Source: Flavobacterium aquiphilum (lineage in GTDB: Bacteria > Bacteroidota > Bacteroidia > Flavobacteriales > Flavobacteriaceae). Taken from it: a stretch of 64,000 nucleotides of DNA. Shown here piece by piece: positions 51,953 to 60,419 of the stretch (position 1 is its first letter; each line of letters begins with the position of its first letter). The DNA lies in assembly GCF_027111335.1 (NCBI RefSeq), contig NZ_CP114288.1, positions 434,001 to 498,000 on the forward strand. The letters run 5' to 3'. A model generated the notes under the pieces. That model did no database searches and was not told where the DNA came from. It saw nothing but the letters and a program-made list of their open reading frames with translations. A program made the position numbers and the translations under genes.

Positions 51953-52047
51953 TGACGGAAATCAATTAAATTCCGTCAACTAACTGACGGAAATCAATTA
52001 AATTCCGTCACTATACTGACGGAAATCAATAAATATACTTATATTTG
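51953..52047 (+). promoter_or_regulatory. Three-unit 32-bp-period repeat array with promoter before DUF4143 ATPase gene 2
   Basis: Units begin at 51953, 51985 and 52017, an exact 32-bp period. The first two are 26-bp near-palindromes with arms TGACGGAA and TTCCGTCA; the third keeps only its first 13-14 bases before changing into the promoter. TATATTTG follows at 52040-52047, and the ATG at 52069 is 21 bp further on. Layout equals that at 7860-7953 with unrelated sequence. Confidence 0.88.
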
Positions 52048-52068
52048 TGTCAATTAAAATCTACTTTT

Positions 52069-53199
52069 ATGGAAATAAATAGGTTGGCACTTGATTTAGT
52101 TTTGCAAAAATTACAACCCAACAAAGTAATCGTTTTGTTAGGAGCCAGGCGGGTAGGCAAGACCGAACTGATTAAGAAACTCATGGAAAAAGTGACCGAA
52201 AAAGTGCTTTTTTTAAATGGAGACGATATTGAATCCCATAATTTATTAGAAATTCAGAGTACGGCCAATTTTAAAAGATTGCTTGGTGACACGAAATTTT
52301 TGATAATTGATGAAGCGCAAGAAATACCTGCCATTGGCAAAAAACTAAAATTGATGGTGGATACTATCGAAGATTTAAAAGTTTTGGTAACAGGTTCTTC
52401 GGCATTTGAAATTAACAATCAGTTAGGTGAGCCGTTAGTTGGCCGGATGAAAACCATCAATTTATATCCTATTTCACAAATTGAATTCTCAAAAACTGAA
52501 AATTTTCTTGAAACCCGAAATAACCTTGAAGACCGATTAATATTGGGTAGTTATCCCGAATTGAGCCATATTACAAATCGAGAAGATAAAATAAGTTATT
52601 TAAAAGAATTGGTAAATACGCAATTGTTGAGAGATGTTTTTGCTTTTGAAGGTATCAAAAAAAGAGATAAAATTATTGCGTTACTTCAGATTATTGCCTT
52701 TAGAACTGGCAGTGAATTATCACTCGAAAGTGTGGGGCGTGATTTGCAAATCAGCAAAAATACCGTCGAAAAGTATTTGGATTTATTTACTAAGGTTTTT
52801 ATAATTTATAGTGTATCAGGGTTCAGCAGAAATAGGGATAACGAAATCACTAAAATGAAAAAATGGTATTTTGTTGATAATGGTATCCGAAATGCCATTA
52901 TCAATTCGTTTAATCCATTGAATACCAGAGAAGATGTTGGCAAACTTTGGGAAAATTATCTGAATTCGGAACGAATTAAAAAAATGAGTTATACCGAAAA
53001 TTTTGTTCATGACTACTTTTGGCGCACCCATACCAAACAGGAAATAGATAGGATAGAAGAAAAAGACGAACGGTTATCGGCTTTTGAATATAAATACGGA
53101 AAAACTAAATCAAAGATCCCAACTGAATTCGCAAAATCCTATCCGGAAGCTACTTTTGAAATTATAAATCAAGACAACTATTTGGATTATATACTTTAA
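52069..53199 (+). CDS. AAA_14/DUF4143 ATP-binding protein, paralogue 2
   Basis: 376 residues from the ATG at 52069. A longer frame from GTG at 52045 would start inside the TATATTTG box and is rejected. Walker A GARRVGKT (25-32), Walker B FLIIDEAQ, SGSSAFEI-type sensor (TGSSAFEI) and VGRMKTINLYPISQIEF mark AAA_14. The DUF4143 half has the winged-helix-like ESVGRDLQISKNTVEKYLDL and the nuclease-like EIDRIEE...AFEYKYG. It reads as a clear paralogue of the protein at 7974-9092. The biochemical role is unknown. Monocistronic: own array, promoter and strong terminator. Confidence 0.9.
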   Translation: MEINRLALDLVLQKLQPNKVIVLLGARRVGKTELIKKLMEKVTEKVLFLNGDDIESHNLLEIQSTANFKRLLGDTKFLIIDEAQEIPAIGKKLKLMVDTIEDLKVLVTGSSAFEINNQLGEPLVGRMKTINLYPISQIEFSKTENFLETRNNLEDRLILGSYPELSHITNREDKISYLKELVNTQLLRDVFAFEGIKKRDKIIALLQIIAFRTGSELSLESVGRDLQISKNTVEKYLDLFTKVFIIYSVSGFSRNRDNEITKMKKWYFVDNGIRNAIINSFNPLNTREDVGKLWENYLNSERIKKMSYTENFVHDYFWRTHTKQEIDRIEEKDERLSAFEYKYGKTKSKIPTEFAKSYPEATFEIINQDNYLDYIL

Positions 53200-53233
53200 A
53201 AAGGATTCAGTTAATGATGTTTTATAAAATTTC

Positions 53234-53270
53234 AAATCCCAATCCAAAATACTTTGGATTGGGATTTTTG
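53234..53270 (+). terminator. Terminator of ATPase gene 2
   Basis: Perfect 15-bp arms (53234-53248 and 53253-53267), loop ATAC, then TTG. The following 347 bp to the Fnr-like gene are AT-rich without a gene or clear TAnnTTTG box. Confidence 0.85.
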
Positions 53271-53617
53271 TTTAAGTAAAAAACTACAAAGTGTATAAAA
53301 CTACGTATTTTTACTTATTTATAAAGATTTACGAATATTCAAAAAAGTAAGGCTTCTAAGTATATGAAATAATAATGGATGTCATTTTTTAGGGTTCATT
53401 TATATAAAATGCGTAAAAAAAGAGTCTTTTTTTGAACGGACTAAGCTGTTTATCAGGCATTGCTAATTATTATTTATTGCGAAAAACTTATACATTTACT
53501 TAAAATAAAGACAGTTACAGTATAATATTTACTGATTTTGAGATTTAGCCGATATTTATCATTGAATGGAACAATTGGTTTTTGGAGTATTAAGTAAAAA
53601 ACAATAGATAGCTACAG

Positions 53618-54322
53618 ATGAAAGATAATCAAGCCATTTGCAACAGTTGTAGTAATGATAATTGTTTTATCAGAAAGCATATTCATTTGCCCAACATGCA
53701 AAGTTATATAGAGAAAAAGCACAGTTTTACCTGCAAGAAAGCACAGCAGTTTATTATAGAGGGAGCACCGATTCAAGGGCTTTATTTCGTGCAAAAAGGG
53801 AAGGTGAAAACAGTGAAAACAGGAATCAACGGGAGGGAACAAATCGTTCGTTTTACTACCAATGGAGACACCGTTGGTTTCAGGGGGTTTGGTACAAGCA
53901 ACCGCTATTTGATAGGTGCTTATGCCTTGGAAGATACGGTTTTGTGCAATTTTAATAATGAAGTGATGGTGGATATTCTTAGAAATGTTCCTGAATTCAC
54001 TTATGATATGATGCTTTTTTATGCGGAGGAATTGAACAAGAGTGAGAACAATATTCGAAAAATTGCCCACATGAACGTGCGTGAGCGCGTGATTGACACC
54101 TTATTATATATTCATCGAAAATTTGGTCAAATTAATGACTTGATTAATATTGATTTGTCCCGAAAAGAAATCGCCGATTTTGCCGGAACTACCGAAGAAC
54201 AGGTAACGCGTGTGATTTCGAGTTTGAAGAGAGAGGAATTGATAAAAACGGTCGGAAAGAAAATAGGATTGCAAAAAATCAACAAAATGCAATCGGAGAT
54301 TATGGAACATAAGTACGTATAA
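53618..54322 (+). CDS. Crp/Fnr family regulator with Fnr-like cysteines
   Basis: 234 residues. Cyclic-nucleotide-binding-like beta roll (about 40-150), long dimer helix and C-terminal winged helix (LSRKEIADFAGTTEEQVTRVISSLKREELI). Cysteines C8, C11 and C16 plus C110 imitate E. coli Fnr C20, C23, C29 and C122: the spacing between third and fourth is 94 against 93. An oxygen-sensing [4Fe-4S] cluster is therefore plausible but unproven. It directly precedes the porin and nitrate-type transporter genes, which it probably controls. Its recognition helix keeps the E..(S/T)R pattern of Fnr. Confidence 0.88.
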   Translation: MKDNQAICNSCSNDNCFIRKHIHLPNMQSYIEKKHSFTCKKAQQFIIEGAPIQGLYFVQKGKVKTVKTGINGREQIVRFTTNGDTVGFRGFGTSNRYLIGAYALEDTVLCNFNNEVMVDILRNVPEFTYDMMLFYAEELNKSENNIRKIAHMNVRERVIDTLLYIHRKFGQINDLINIDLSRKEIADFAGTTEEQVTRVISSLKREELIKTVGKKIGLQKINKMQSEIMEHKYV

Positions 54323-54351
54323 GTAGTTTTATATTTCAATTTTGAATTAGT

Positions 54352-54374
54352 AAGCCCCTTTTGGGGCTTTTTTC
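54352..54374 (+). terminator. Terminator after the Fnr-like gene
   Basis: AAGCCCC (54352-54358) pairs with GGGGCTT (54363-54369), then T6. It separates the regulator from the porin gene. Confidence 0.75.
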
Positions 54375-54592
54375 ATGGAAATAAGTGTCTTTTTTTTTTA
54401 AAAGTTTTCAGATTTGGTTTCTAAGTAAGTGGTTTATGGAAAAACTAAGTATAGTTAATCCCAATAAAATAGGGAACTAGCAAAATATTTTTGCGAAAAC
54501 GCAGTAAATAAATTGTTATCTGAGGAATTATTGCCGTGTAAAAAAGAGGTTTTAGTCTGTAAAAAGTAAATACTTAAGTATAAATACGTATG

Positions 54593-54600
54593 TAAATTTG
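54593..54600 (+). promoter_or_regulatory. Porin/nrt operon promoter -7 element
   Basis: TAAATTTG, 28 bp before the porin ATG. The TACTTAAGTA palindrome (54571-54580) and ATACGTAT lie just upstream; they are candidates for a Crp/Fnr-type operator but match no consensus I can vouch for. Confidence 0.55.
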
Positions 54601-54628
54601 CTTCATACTAATCAAAACAAATATTATT

Positions 54629-56074
54629 ATGCAAAAGATTTCAAATACAATGCAAAAAATAAAAACACTTAGAGAAGGAAAAAAATCAAGATCTATTTTA
54701 TTAGGAATGGCAGTAACCTTATTTGGATTGAATGCCGCTAATGCACAGTTAACAGCAACTGGACAATTTAGACCAAGAACTGAATTCAGAGATGGTTACA
54801 GCACTTTGCAGTCTAAAGATATGAAGACAGCAGCATTTACTTCTCAACGTACAAGATTGAATATTGGATTTACAGGATATAGATTCAAATTTTTTACTGC
54901 TATTCAAGATGTTCGTGTTTGGGGACAAGATGCTTCAACAATCAACAGAGTGACAACAGCAGAGAATAACGGAATCCAATTACACGAAGCTTGGGGTGAA
55001 ATTATATTAAACGACACAGTAAGCAGTATTCAAAATTTATCTTTGAAAATAGGGCGTCAAGAGATTGCTTATGATGATCAAAAAGTGATAGGGGGATTGG
55101 ATTGGTTACAACAGGCGCGTTACCATGACGCGGTTGTTTTGAAATACTTTAATAAAGGATGGACAGCCGATTTTGGAGCAGCTTTCAATCAAAACAAAGA
55201 ACTATTGTCAGGAACAATTTATAACGGGGTTCCGGCCGCAACTGCTGGTTATACTGCTGGGACCAATGGTTTGGGAACCAATTATAAATCAATGGAGTAT
55301 GTGTATTTGGCTAGAAAGTTTTACTTCGGAGACATTTCATTCTTATTCTTAAGTGACAATTTTAATAAATATTCAAATGTTACTTCCGGAACTCCTCCAG
55401 TGGTGACCAAAGTGAATGAACAAGGAATTTGGACCCGTAATACGGCCGGTTTCTATTACAACGTGAATGCAACCCGAAAACTGAAATTTGAAGGAAGTGT
55501 ATATCATCAATTTGGTCACGATAAAAACGGACGTAGTCTAAATGCAAATTTGGCATCCATCACTTCAACTTTGCAAATAGGAAGAAAGCTGTTTGTAGGC
55601 CCTGGAATTGATTATTTATCAGGAAATGACGGAACAAAAGCAGTTACAGCAACTTCAGATAACAATCAATTTGATCCGCTTTATGGAACACCTCATAAAT
55701 TTTGGGGATATATGGACTATTTCTATGTATCGAGTGGTTTTGGTTCACAAGGTTTGTTAAACTACTTTTTGAAAGCCAAATATAACTTAAAAGACAATCT
55801 AACCCTTTTTGCTGATTTACATTGTTTTGAAGCAGGAAACACTTTGTCTAATGGTGCTGGAGGAACTCAAAACAGTTATTTAGGAACTGAGCTTGATTTG
55901 AAAATGTCTTACAACATGACTAAAATGATCAATATCGAAGCGGGTTACTCCTTCATGCAGGCAACCAATTCTATGGCATCAGCACAAGTTAAAAATGTTA
56001 CGAACGCAAACCTTAGTCCACAATGGGCATACGTTATGGTGAACATCAAACCTAACTTTTTGAACAAAAAATAA
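54629..56074 (+). CDS. Alginate-export-type outer-membrane porin
   Basis: 481 residues. N-terminal signal sequence with hydrophobic core SILLGMAVTLFGLNAANA and probable cleavage after A39. The mature part begins QLTATGQFRPRTEFRDGY, has SQRTRLNIGFTGY and the alternating beta strands of a barrel, and ends near NLSPQWAYVMVNIKP, matching the alginate_exp family. Given the nitrate-type ABC transporter 28 bp downstream, it is more likely the outer-membrane channel for that substrate than an alginate porin. First gene of the operon. A downstream Met (e.g. residue 8) could be the true start. Confidence 0.87.
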   Translation: MQKISNTMQKIKTLREGKKSRSILLGMAVTLFGLNAANAQLTATGQFRPRTEFRDGYSTLQSKDMKTAAFTSQRTRLNIGFTGYRFKFFTAIQDVRVWGQDASTINRVTTAENNGIQLHEAWGEIILNDTVSSIQNLSLKIGRQEIAYDDQKVIGGLDWLQQARYHDAVVLKYFNKGWTADFGAAFNQNKELLSGTIYNGVPAATAGYTAGTNGLGTNYKSMEYVYLARKFYFGDISFLFLSDNFNKYSNVTSGTPPVVTKVNEQGIWTRNTAGFYYNVNATRKLKFEGSVYHQFGHDKNGRSLNANLASITSTLQIGRKLFVGPGIDYLSGNDGTKAVTATSDNNQFDPLYGTPHKFWGYMDYFYVSSGFGSQGLLNYFLKAKYNLKDNLTLFADLHCFEAGNTLSNGAGGTQNSYLGTELDLKMSYNMTKMINIEAGYSFMQATNSMASAQVKNVTNANLSPQWAYVMVNIKPNFLNKK

Positions 56075-56101
56075 TAGAATTAATCTTTAAAAATTAAAAA
56101 A

Positions 56102-57337
56102 ATGACACGTACTAGAAACCATATAAGTACACTTTTGACCATCACGATGTTGGTAGTGTACATGATTTTGTTCTCTTCTTTCACTACAAAACCTAATCCG
56201 CCAGCTAAAGAACCTGTGAGACTAGGATTCATTCCGCTAACCGATTGTTCCCCAATCGTAATGGCAAAGGAACTTGGATTATTTGCAAAATATGGTGTTG
56301 ATGTAGTAGTAACCAAAGAAACGTCGTGGGCGAATGTTAGAGACAAGATCTTAACAGGAGAATTGGATGGAGCCCACTGTCTTTACAGCATGCCTTTTTC
56401 AGTGTATACAGGAGTAGGGGGAAAGGCCGGTTCTGAAATGAAAATAGCCATGATGCTCAGTGTAAATGGGCAAGCGATCACTTTGTCGAATGATTTTTGC
56501 GGAAAAGTTGCATTCAAACAAATGAACAAAGTGACGCCTGTCGTGGCTGCTAAATTAAAAGCTGAAAAAGAAGTGACTTTTGCGATGACTTTCCCTGGAG
56601 GAACACACGATTTGTGGTTGAGAAACTGGATGTCAATAGCCGGATTGAATCAAAAAGCGGTAAAAATCATTACTATTCCGCCTCCGCAAATGGTAGCCAA
56701 CATGAAAGTTGGAAATATGGACGGATACTGTGTAGGTGAGCCTTGGGGAGGTGTAGCCGTAAAACAGGGAATTGGATTTACACAAATTGCTTCTCAAGAT
56801 ATTTGGAAAGATCACCCGGAAAAAGCATTGGTTGTAAACAAAGAATTTAGTAATTCACGTCGTGAAGATTTGAAGAAAGTAATGAAAGCGATTATGGAAG
56901 CTTGTATCTGGCTGGATAACCCTGCCAATCGTAAGAAAGCCGCAGCTATCATCGGGAAAGCACCTTACGTAAATGCTCCAGCCGATGTTATCGAAGCAAG
57001 ATTGATGGGAGATTATAATTTGGGCTGTAACCAAGGAACCGAAGTTTATGACAAAGACTATATGCTTTTTTACAAAGGAGGAACTGTGAACTACCCTCGT
57101 AAATCCTACGGAATTTGGGCAATGGCACAATATGTACGATTTGGTTATTTGAAAGAGGAGCCTAATTATCAAGCAATCGCCGACAAATTGATTCTTCAGG
57201 ATTTGTATGAAGAAGTGGCCAAAAGTATGAAGATCAAAATTCCAAATGATGATATGAAACCTTTTTCACTTACAATGGACAAAACAGTTTTTAATCCTTC
57301 AAATCCATCGGCTTATTTAAAAGTGGTTAGAAAATAA
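56102..57337 (+). CDS. NrtA/CmpA-type ABC transporter substrate-binding protein
   Basis: 411 residues. An N-terminal hydrophobic segment (LLTITMLVVYMILFSSF, about 11-28) acts as signal or anchor. PVRLGFIPLTDCSPIVMAKELGLFAKYGVDVVV opens an NMT1/NrtA-type fold, and PGGTHDLWLRNWM plus DGYCVGEPWGGVAV are characteristic of nitrate/nitrite and bicarbonate binders (NrtA, CmpA). It presumably captures nitrate in the periplasm; bicarbonate or cyanate cannot be ruled out by eye. In an operon with porin, permease and ATPase genes. Confidence 0.9.
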   Translation: MTRTRNHISTLLTITMLVVYMILFSSFTTKPNPPAKEPVRLGFIPLTDCSPIVMAKELGLFAKYGVDVVVTKETSWANVRDKILTGELDGAHCLYSMPFSVYTGVGGKAGSEMKIAMMLSVNGQAITLSNDFCGKVAFKQMNKVTPVVAAKLKAEKEVTFAMTFPGGTHDLWLRNWMSIAGLNQKAVKIITIPPPQMVANMKVGNMDGYCVGEPWGGVAVKQGIGFTQIASQDIWKDHPEKALVVNKEFSNSRREDLKKVMKAIMEACIWLDNPANRKKAAAIIGKAPYVNAPADVIEARLMGDYNLGCNQGTEVYDKDYMLFYKGGTVNYPRKSYGIWAMAQYVRFGYLKEEPNYQAIADKLILQDLYEEVAKSMKIKIPNDDMKPFSLTMDKTVFNPSNPSAYLKVVRK

Positions 57338-57418
57338 ATTAGTGACCTTGTTTTCCCTCAAAAAGCATGGGGGAAAACAGAGGTTTGAAACTCATAATTA
57401 ACATTAAAATTTAGCATT

Positions 57419-58306
57419 ATGTCAAATTCAAATGCAGTAACAATCGAAAAAGAGGAGATAGCAGGAAGTTATTCTTATCTAAATACTTTTGGTAAAGTAA
57501 TTAAGAAAAAAAAGCTTAAAAAAGCATCAAGATATATTTTAGAAAAAGCAAAATCAATTGTATTTGCTTGCATTGGATTGATCATTTTTTGCGGATTTTG
57601 GAGTTTGTTGGCTTATTATACAAAGGATGCGCTACCAGGACCAATTGCGACTTTGAAGGTATTATATGAAATGTTGGCCGATCCATTTTACGATTATGGG
57701 CCAAACGATAAAGGAATTGGATTGCAACTTTTTGTATCCATTAAAACCGTTTTAAGCGGATTTGCATTGGGATCTTTATTTGCTATTCCTTTTGGAATCT
57801 TGATTGGAGCCAGTTCTTTTTTCAAAAAAATATTTTATCCGATTGTTCAGTTTTTAAAACCGGTTTCGCCTTTGGCATGGTTCCCAATTGGTTTGGTTGT
57901 TTTTAAAGACACTGGATTGGCTACAATATTTATCGTGTTTATTACTTCCTTGTGGTCTACTTTGATCAATACGGCTTTTGGTGTGGGAACTATTCCTCAA
58001 GATCATAAAAATGTTGCAAAAGCTTTTGGTTTTTCAAAATGGCGTTACTTATCCAAAGTCGTTTTTCCGTACACTTTGCCCCATATTATTACAGGATTGC
58101 GATTGAGTATAAGTGTTGCCTGGTTGGTGATCGTGGCCGGTGAAATGCTTTCAGGTGGAGCGGGAATTGGATTTTTCGTGTGGGACAGTTGGAATGCTTT
58201 AAGCTTGGAGAAAGTAATTTCGGCCATCATCATCATTGGATTTGTGGGAATTATTTTTGACGGAATTTTTACAATAATTGAAAACAAAGTATCATATAAA
58301 GGATAA
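57419..58306 (+). CDS. NrtB-type ABC transporter permease
   Basis: 295 residues with about six to seven transmembrane helices starting near residue 45 after a basic, cytoplasmic N terminus (KKKKLKKASRYILEKAK). The BPD_transp_1 EAA-loop region is about 190-215 (AKAFGFSKWRYLSKVVFPYTLPHI), and LSISVAWLVIVAGEML is the usual downstream segment. Works with the neighbouring binding protein and ATPase to import nitrate or a similar anion. It is separated from the ATPase gene by 234 bp that hold a dispersed hairpin element. Confidence 0.9.
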   Translation: MSNSNAVTIEKEEIAGSYSYLNTFGKVIKKKKLKKASRYILEKAKSIVFACIGLIIFCGFWSLLAYYTKDALPGPIATLKVLYEMLADPFYDYGPNDKGIGLQLFVSIKTVLSGFALGSLFAIPFGILIGASSFFKKIFYPIVQFLKPVSPLAWFPIGLVVFKDTGLATIFIVFITSLWSTLINTAFGVGTIPQDHKNVAKAFGFSKWRYLSKVVFPYTLPHIITGLRLSISVAWLVIVAGEMLSGGAGIGFFVWDSWNALSLEKVISAIIIIGFVGIIFDGIFTIIENKVSYKG

Positions 58307-58309
58307 GTC

Positions 58310-58470
58310 TCTAAGACGCTGAGTTATTAAGTTTCTAAGTTTTTTAGTCTTAGTTTCTCAGAAACTTTTAAAAAAGCAGAATGTTGCCCTTTAGCCCCGA
58401 TTGAAGCGAAAATCCTCTTGTGCCGGGGTTCGGCACAAGAGATTGTAACGGAAAGCGGGAGGATACTTTC
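58310..58470. repeat. Dispersed hairpin element inside the nrt operon
   Basis: The first part (about 58310-58370) resembles the TAAGTTTCTAAG-type dispersed repeats. The second (58385-58470) begins TTGCCCTTTAGCCCCGATTG and has a perfect 11-bp stem CTCTTGTGCCG (58415-58425) with CGGCACAAGAG (58431-58441). A GTAACGGAAAGCGGGAGG tail follows. This fills the permease-ATPase gap. Confidence 0.7.
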
Positions 58471-58540
58471 AGGAAAAAACAAATGTTTCTGCTCCAAAAG
58501 AAAAAACTTAGAATCTTCGTAATTTAAAAAAGAAAACATC

Positions 58541-59347
58541 ATGAGCTATTTAGAAATAAAAGATTTGGAAATTTCTTTTCCAACGCCAAAAGGAAAATAC
58601 ATTGCAGTAAAAGACATCAACCTTTCGATTCAAAAAGGGGAAATCATATCAATCATTGGACACTCGGGTTGTGGAAAATCGACTATTTTGAATGCCATTG
58701 GAGGAATGCTTAGTCCAACAGGAGGATCAGTGGTTTTGGACAATAAAAATATCAAAGGCCCAGGTCCTGACCGTGGCATTGTTTTTCAAAACTATTCACT
58801 ATTACCTTGGTTAACAGTTGAAAACAACATTTTTCAGGCAGTGGATTCGGTTATGAATTGTTCTGTTGAAGAGAAGCACGAAATCGTGATTAAAAACCTT
58901 AAAATGGTTAATTTATACCAACACAAAGATAAATTGCCAGGGCAACTTTCGGGAGGAATGAAACAAAGGGTGGCTATTGCCAGAGCTTTTGCTATTAATC
59001 CGGGAGTTTTGTTGATGGATGAGCCTTTTGGTGCCCTAGATGCTTTGACCAAAGGGGCAATGCAACTGGAAGTTTTGAAATTGTGGAATATGAATAACAG
59101 GGAAAAAACAATCGTGATGATTACGCATGATATCGAAGAAGCATTGTTTTTGTCTGACCGAATTGTGGTTTTGCATAATGGTCCGGCTTCTACGATACGT
59201 GAAATTGTTAAGGTAAATTTACCAAGACCCAGAAATAAAATTGAAATCGTTAAAACCCCCGAATATATTGAATTGAGAGATCATTTACTCCATCTATTGA
59301 CGGATCATTTCTCAATTGAGGACATGGGTGTTACATACAAAAGTTAG
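58541..59347 (+). CDS. NrtC/NrtD-type ABC transporter ATP-binding protein
   Basis: 268 residues, a single ATPase domain. Walker A is GHSGCGKST (40-48), the Q loop lies in GIVFQNYSLLPWL, the signature is LSGGMKQRVAIARA (about 137), and Walker B is LLMDEPFGALDAL, followed by H-loop MITHDIEEAL. The LPWLTVENN segment is the form found in NrtD/SsuB/TauB. It lacks the extra regulatory domain of NrtC. Completes the transporter; the operon then terminates. Confidence 0.9.
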   Translation: MSYLEIKDLEISFPTPKGKYIAVKDINLSIQKGEIISIIGHSGCGKSTILNAIGGMLSPTGGSVVLDNKNIKGPGPDRGIVFQNYSLLPWLTVENNIFQAVDSVMNCSVEEKHEIVIKNLKMVNLYQHKDKLPGQLSGGMKQRVAIARAFAINPGVLLMDEPFGALDALTKGAMQLEVLKLWNMNNREKTIVMITHDIEEALFLSDRIVVLHNGPASTIREIVKVNLPRPRNKIEIVKTPEYIELRDHLLHLLTDHFSIEDMGVTYKS

Positions 59348-59376
59348 TTAAGTTTTACGGTTGGTTAGTTTTTTTT

Positions 59377-59412
59377 AAAAGCCTTTTCAAATATTTGAAA
59401 AGGCTTTTTTAT
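59377..59412 (+). terminator. Terminator after the nrt operon
   Basis: Perfect 32-bp palindrome (59377-59408) with arm AAAAGCCTTTTCAAAT, flanked by T runs. Convergent with tatA, so it may serve both strands. Confidence 0.9.
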
Positions 59413-59489
59413 AAAATAAAAAATTCCAAACTCCCTATGTAAATATTGGAATTTGGAATTCAAGAATTCGGAATTTTTTATAAAAATTC

Positions 59490-59663
59490 TTATTTAGTCT
59501 CTTCTTCTTTTTTGTCAGCTGGCTGATCGTCTTTGGCAGCATTTTTAAATTCTTTAATACCGCTTCCTAAACCTTTCATTAATTCTGGAATTTTTTTACC
59601 TCCAAAAAGTAATAAAACAACTGCAATTATAACAAGGATTTCTGGTAAACCTAATCTTCCCAT
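59490..59663 (-). CDS. tatA: Twin-arginine translocase subunit TatA
   Basis: 57 residues, short but complete: N-terminal helix [23 protein letters not shown], an [20 protein letters not shown] amphipathic segment with the diagnostic FGxxKIPEL/LG pattern, then a charged tail. TatA assembles the pore for export of folded proteins, with TatC required elsewhere in the genome. A TACATTTG promoter -7 element (minus strand, 59710-59717) precedes it. It is convergent with the nrt operon and divergent from the next gene. Confidence 0.9.
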   Translation of the reverse strand: MGRLGLPEILVIIAVVLLLFGGKKIPELMKGLGSGIKEFKNAAKDDQPADKKEEETK

Positions 59664-59873
59664 GATTGAATTTTTAATGCCGTAGCAAATTTGTAATGAA
59701 TCTAATGTGCAAATGTATATAGAATAACTTAATGCACATTCATTTTGGCGGATTTATTTATTTTTAAAAGCGTTAAATATTTTATAAAATAGTCAGGCTT
59801 AGGAATTCAACTACGTAAAGGGCTGGTGCTGGCAACGCTTTAAATTATTATATTTGTGTTTTAAACAAATAGT

Positions 59874-60386
59874 ATGTCCGGTAACCGATTAAAAAAGAAG
59901 AAGTTTTTTGACAGATTATTAATCAAAAACCGATTAATAATTTTGAATGAAGATACTTTTGAGGAAATTTTTTCTTTTAAACTGAACATTATGAGCGTGT
60001 TTGTTTCTCTTACACTTGGTGCTATTTTATTGATATCTTCAACAACGGTTTTGATTGCCTTTACTCCTTTACGCGAATTTATTCCCGGATATTCTTCTTC
60101 CAAATTGAAAAGAGATGCAACAGTCCTGGCATTAAAATCCGATTCGCTTACCATAGCTTTGAAGAAAAATGAAGCCTACATAAAATCGATTCAAAAAGTC
60201 TTGAATGGCGACTTGGAATATGCAAAATTCAATAAAGATTCTATACTTTCAAGCAGTGACGAAACTCAAGAACCAGTTGATTTATCTCCTTCGGACAAAG
60301 AAAAGGAGTTGCGGGAAAGAGTGAATAAAGAAGAGAATAGTCCTTTGGCCTTACCAAAAGTAAAAAGCCGTAACACAAAAAAATAA
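59874..60386 (+). CDS. Single-span membrane protein resembling the N-terminal part of M23 peptidases
   Basis: 170 residues: basic cytoplasmic N terminus (NRLKKKKFFDRLLIKNR), one transmembrane helix (about 43-63, SVFVSLTLGAILLISSTTVL), PLREFIPGYSSSKLKRD immediately after it, then a short coiled segment and a charged tail. The PLREFIPGY segment followed by a coil recalls the anchor portion of Bacteroidota M23 metallopeptidases, but there is no HxGxD or HxH zinc motif, so any such domain is lost or was never present. Related forms in the same position next to tatA and the GH3-family gene seem plausible. Function unknown. Confidence 0.6.
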   Translation: MSGNRLKKKKFFDRLLIKNRLIILNEDTFEEIFSFKLNIMSVFVSLTLGAILLISSTTVLIAFTPLREFIPGYSSSKLKRDATVLALKSDSLTIALKKNEAYIKSIQKVLNGDLEYAKFNKDSILSSSDETQEPVDLSPSDKEKELRERVNKEENSPLALPKVKSRNTKK

Positions 60387-60419
60387 CACTACCTTACAAT
60401 TTAAATAAAGCCCAAAAGA

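Noticed and set aside
51953..52033. CRISPR-like array
   Set aside because: Only two full units and a half, 26-bp palindrome with a 6-bp gap, no variable spacers and no cas genes; it fits an operator array.
52045..52068. GTG start for ATPase gene 2
   Set aside because: The GTG sits inside the TATATTTG promoter element; the ATG at 52069 gives the same promoter distance as in the paralogue.
54571..54592. Fnr box before the porin gene
   Set aside because: TACTTAAGTA and ATACGTAT are palindromic but do not match TTGAT-N4-ATCAA; left as a weak note only.
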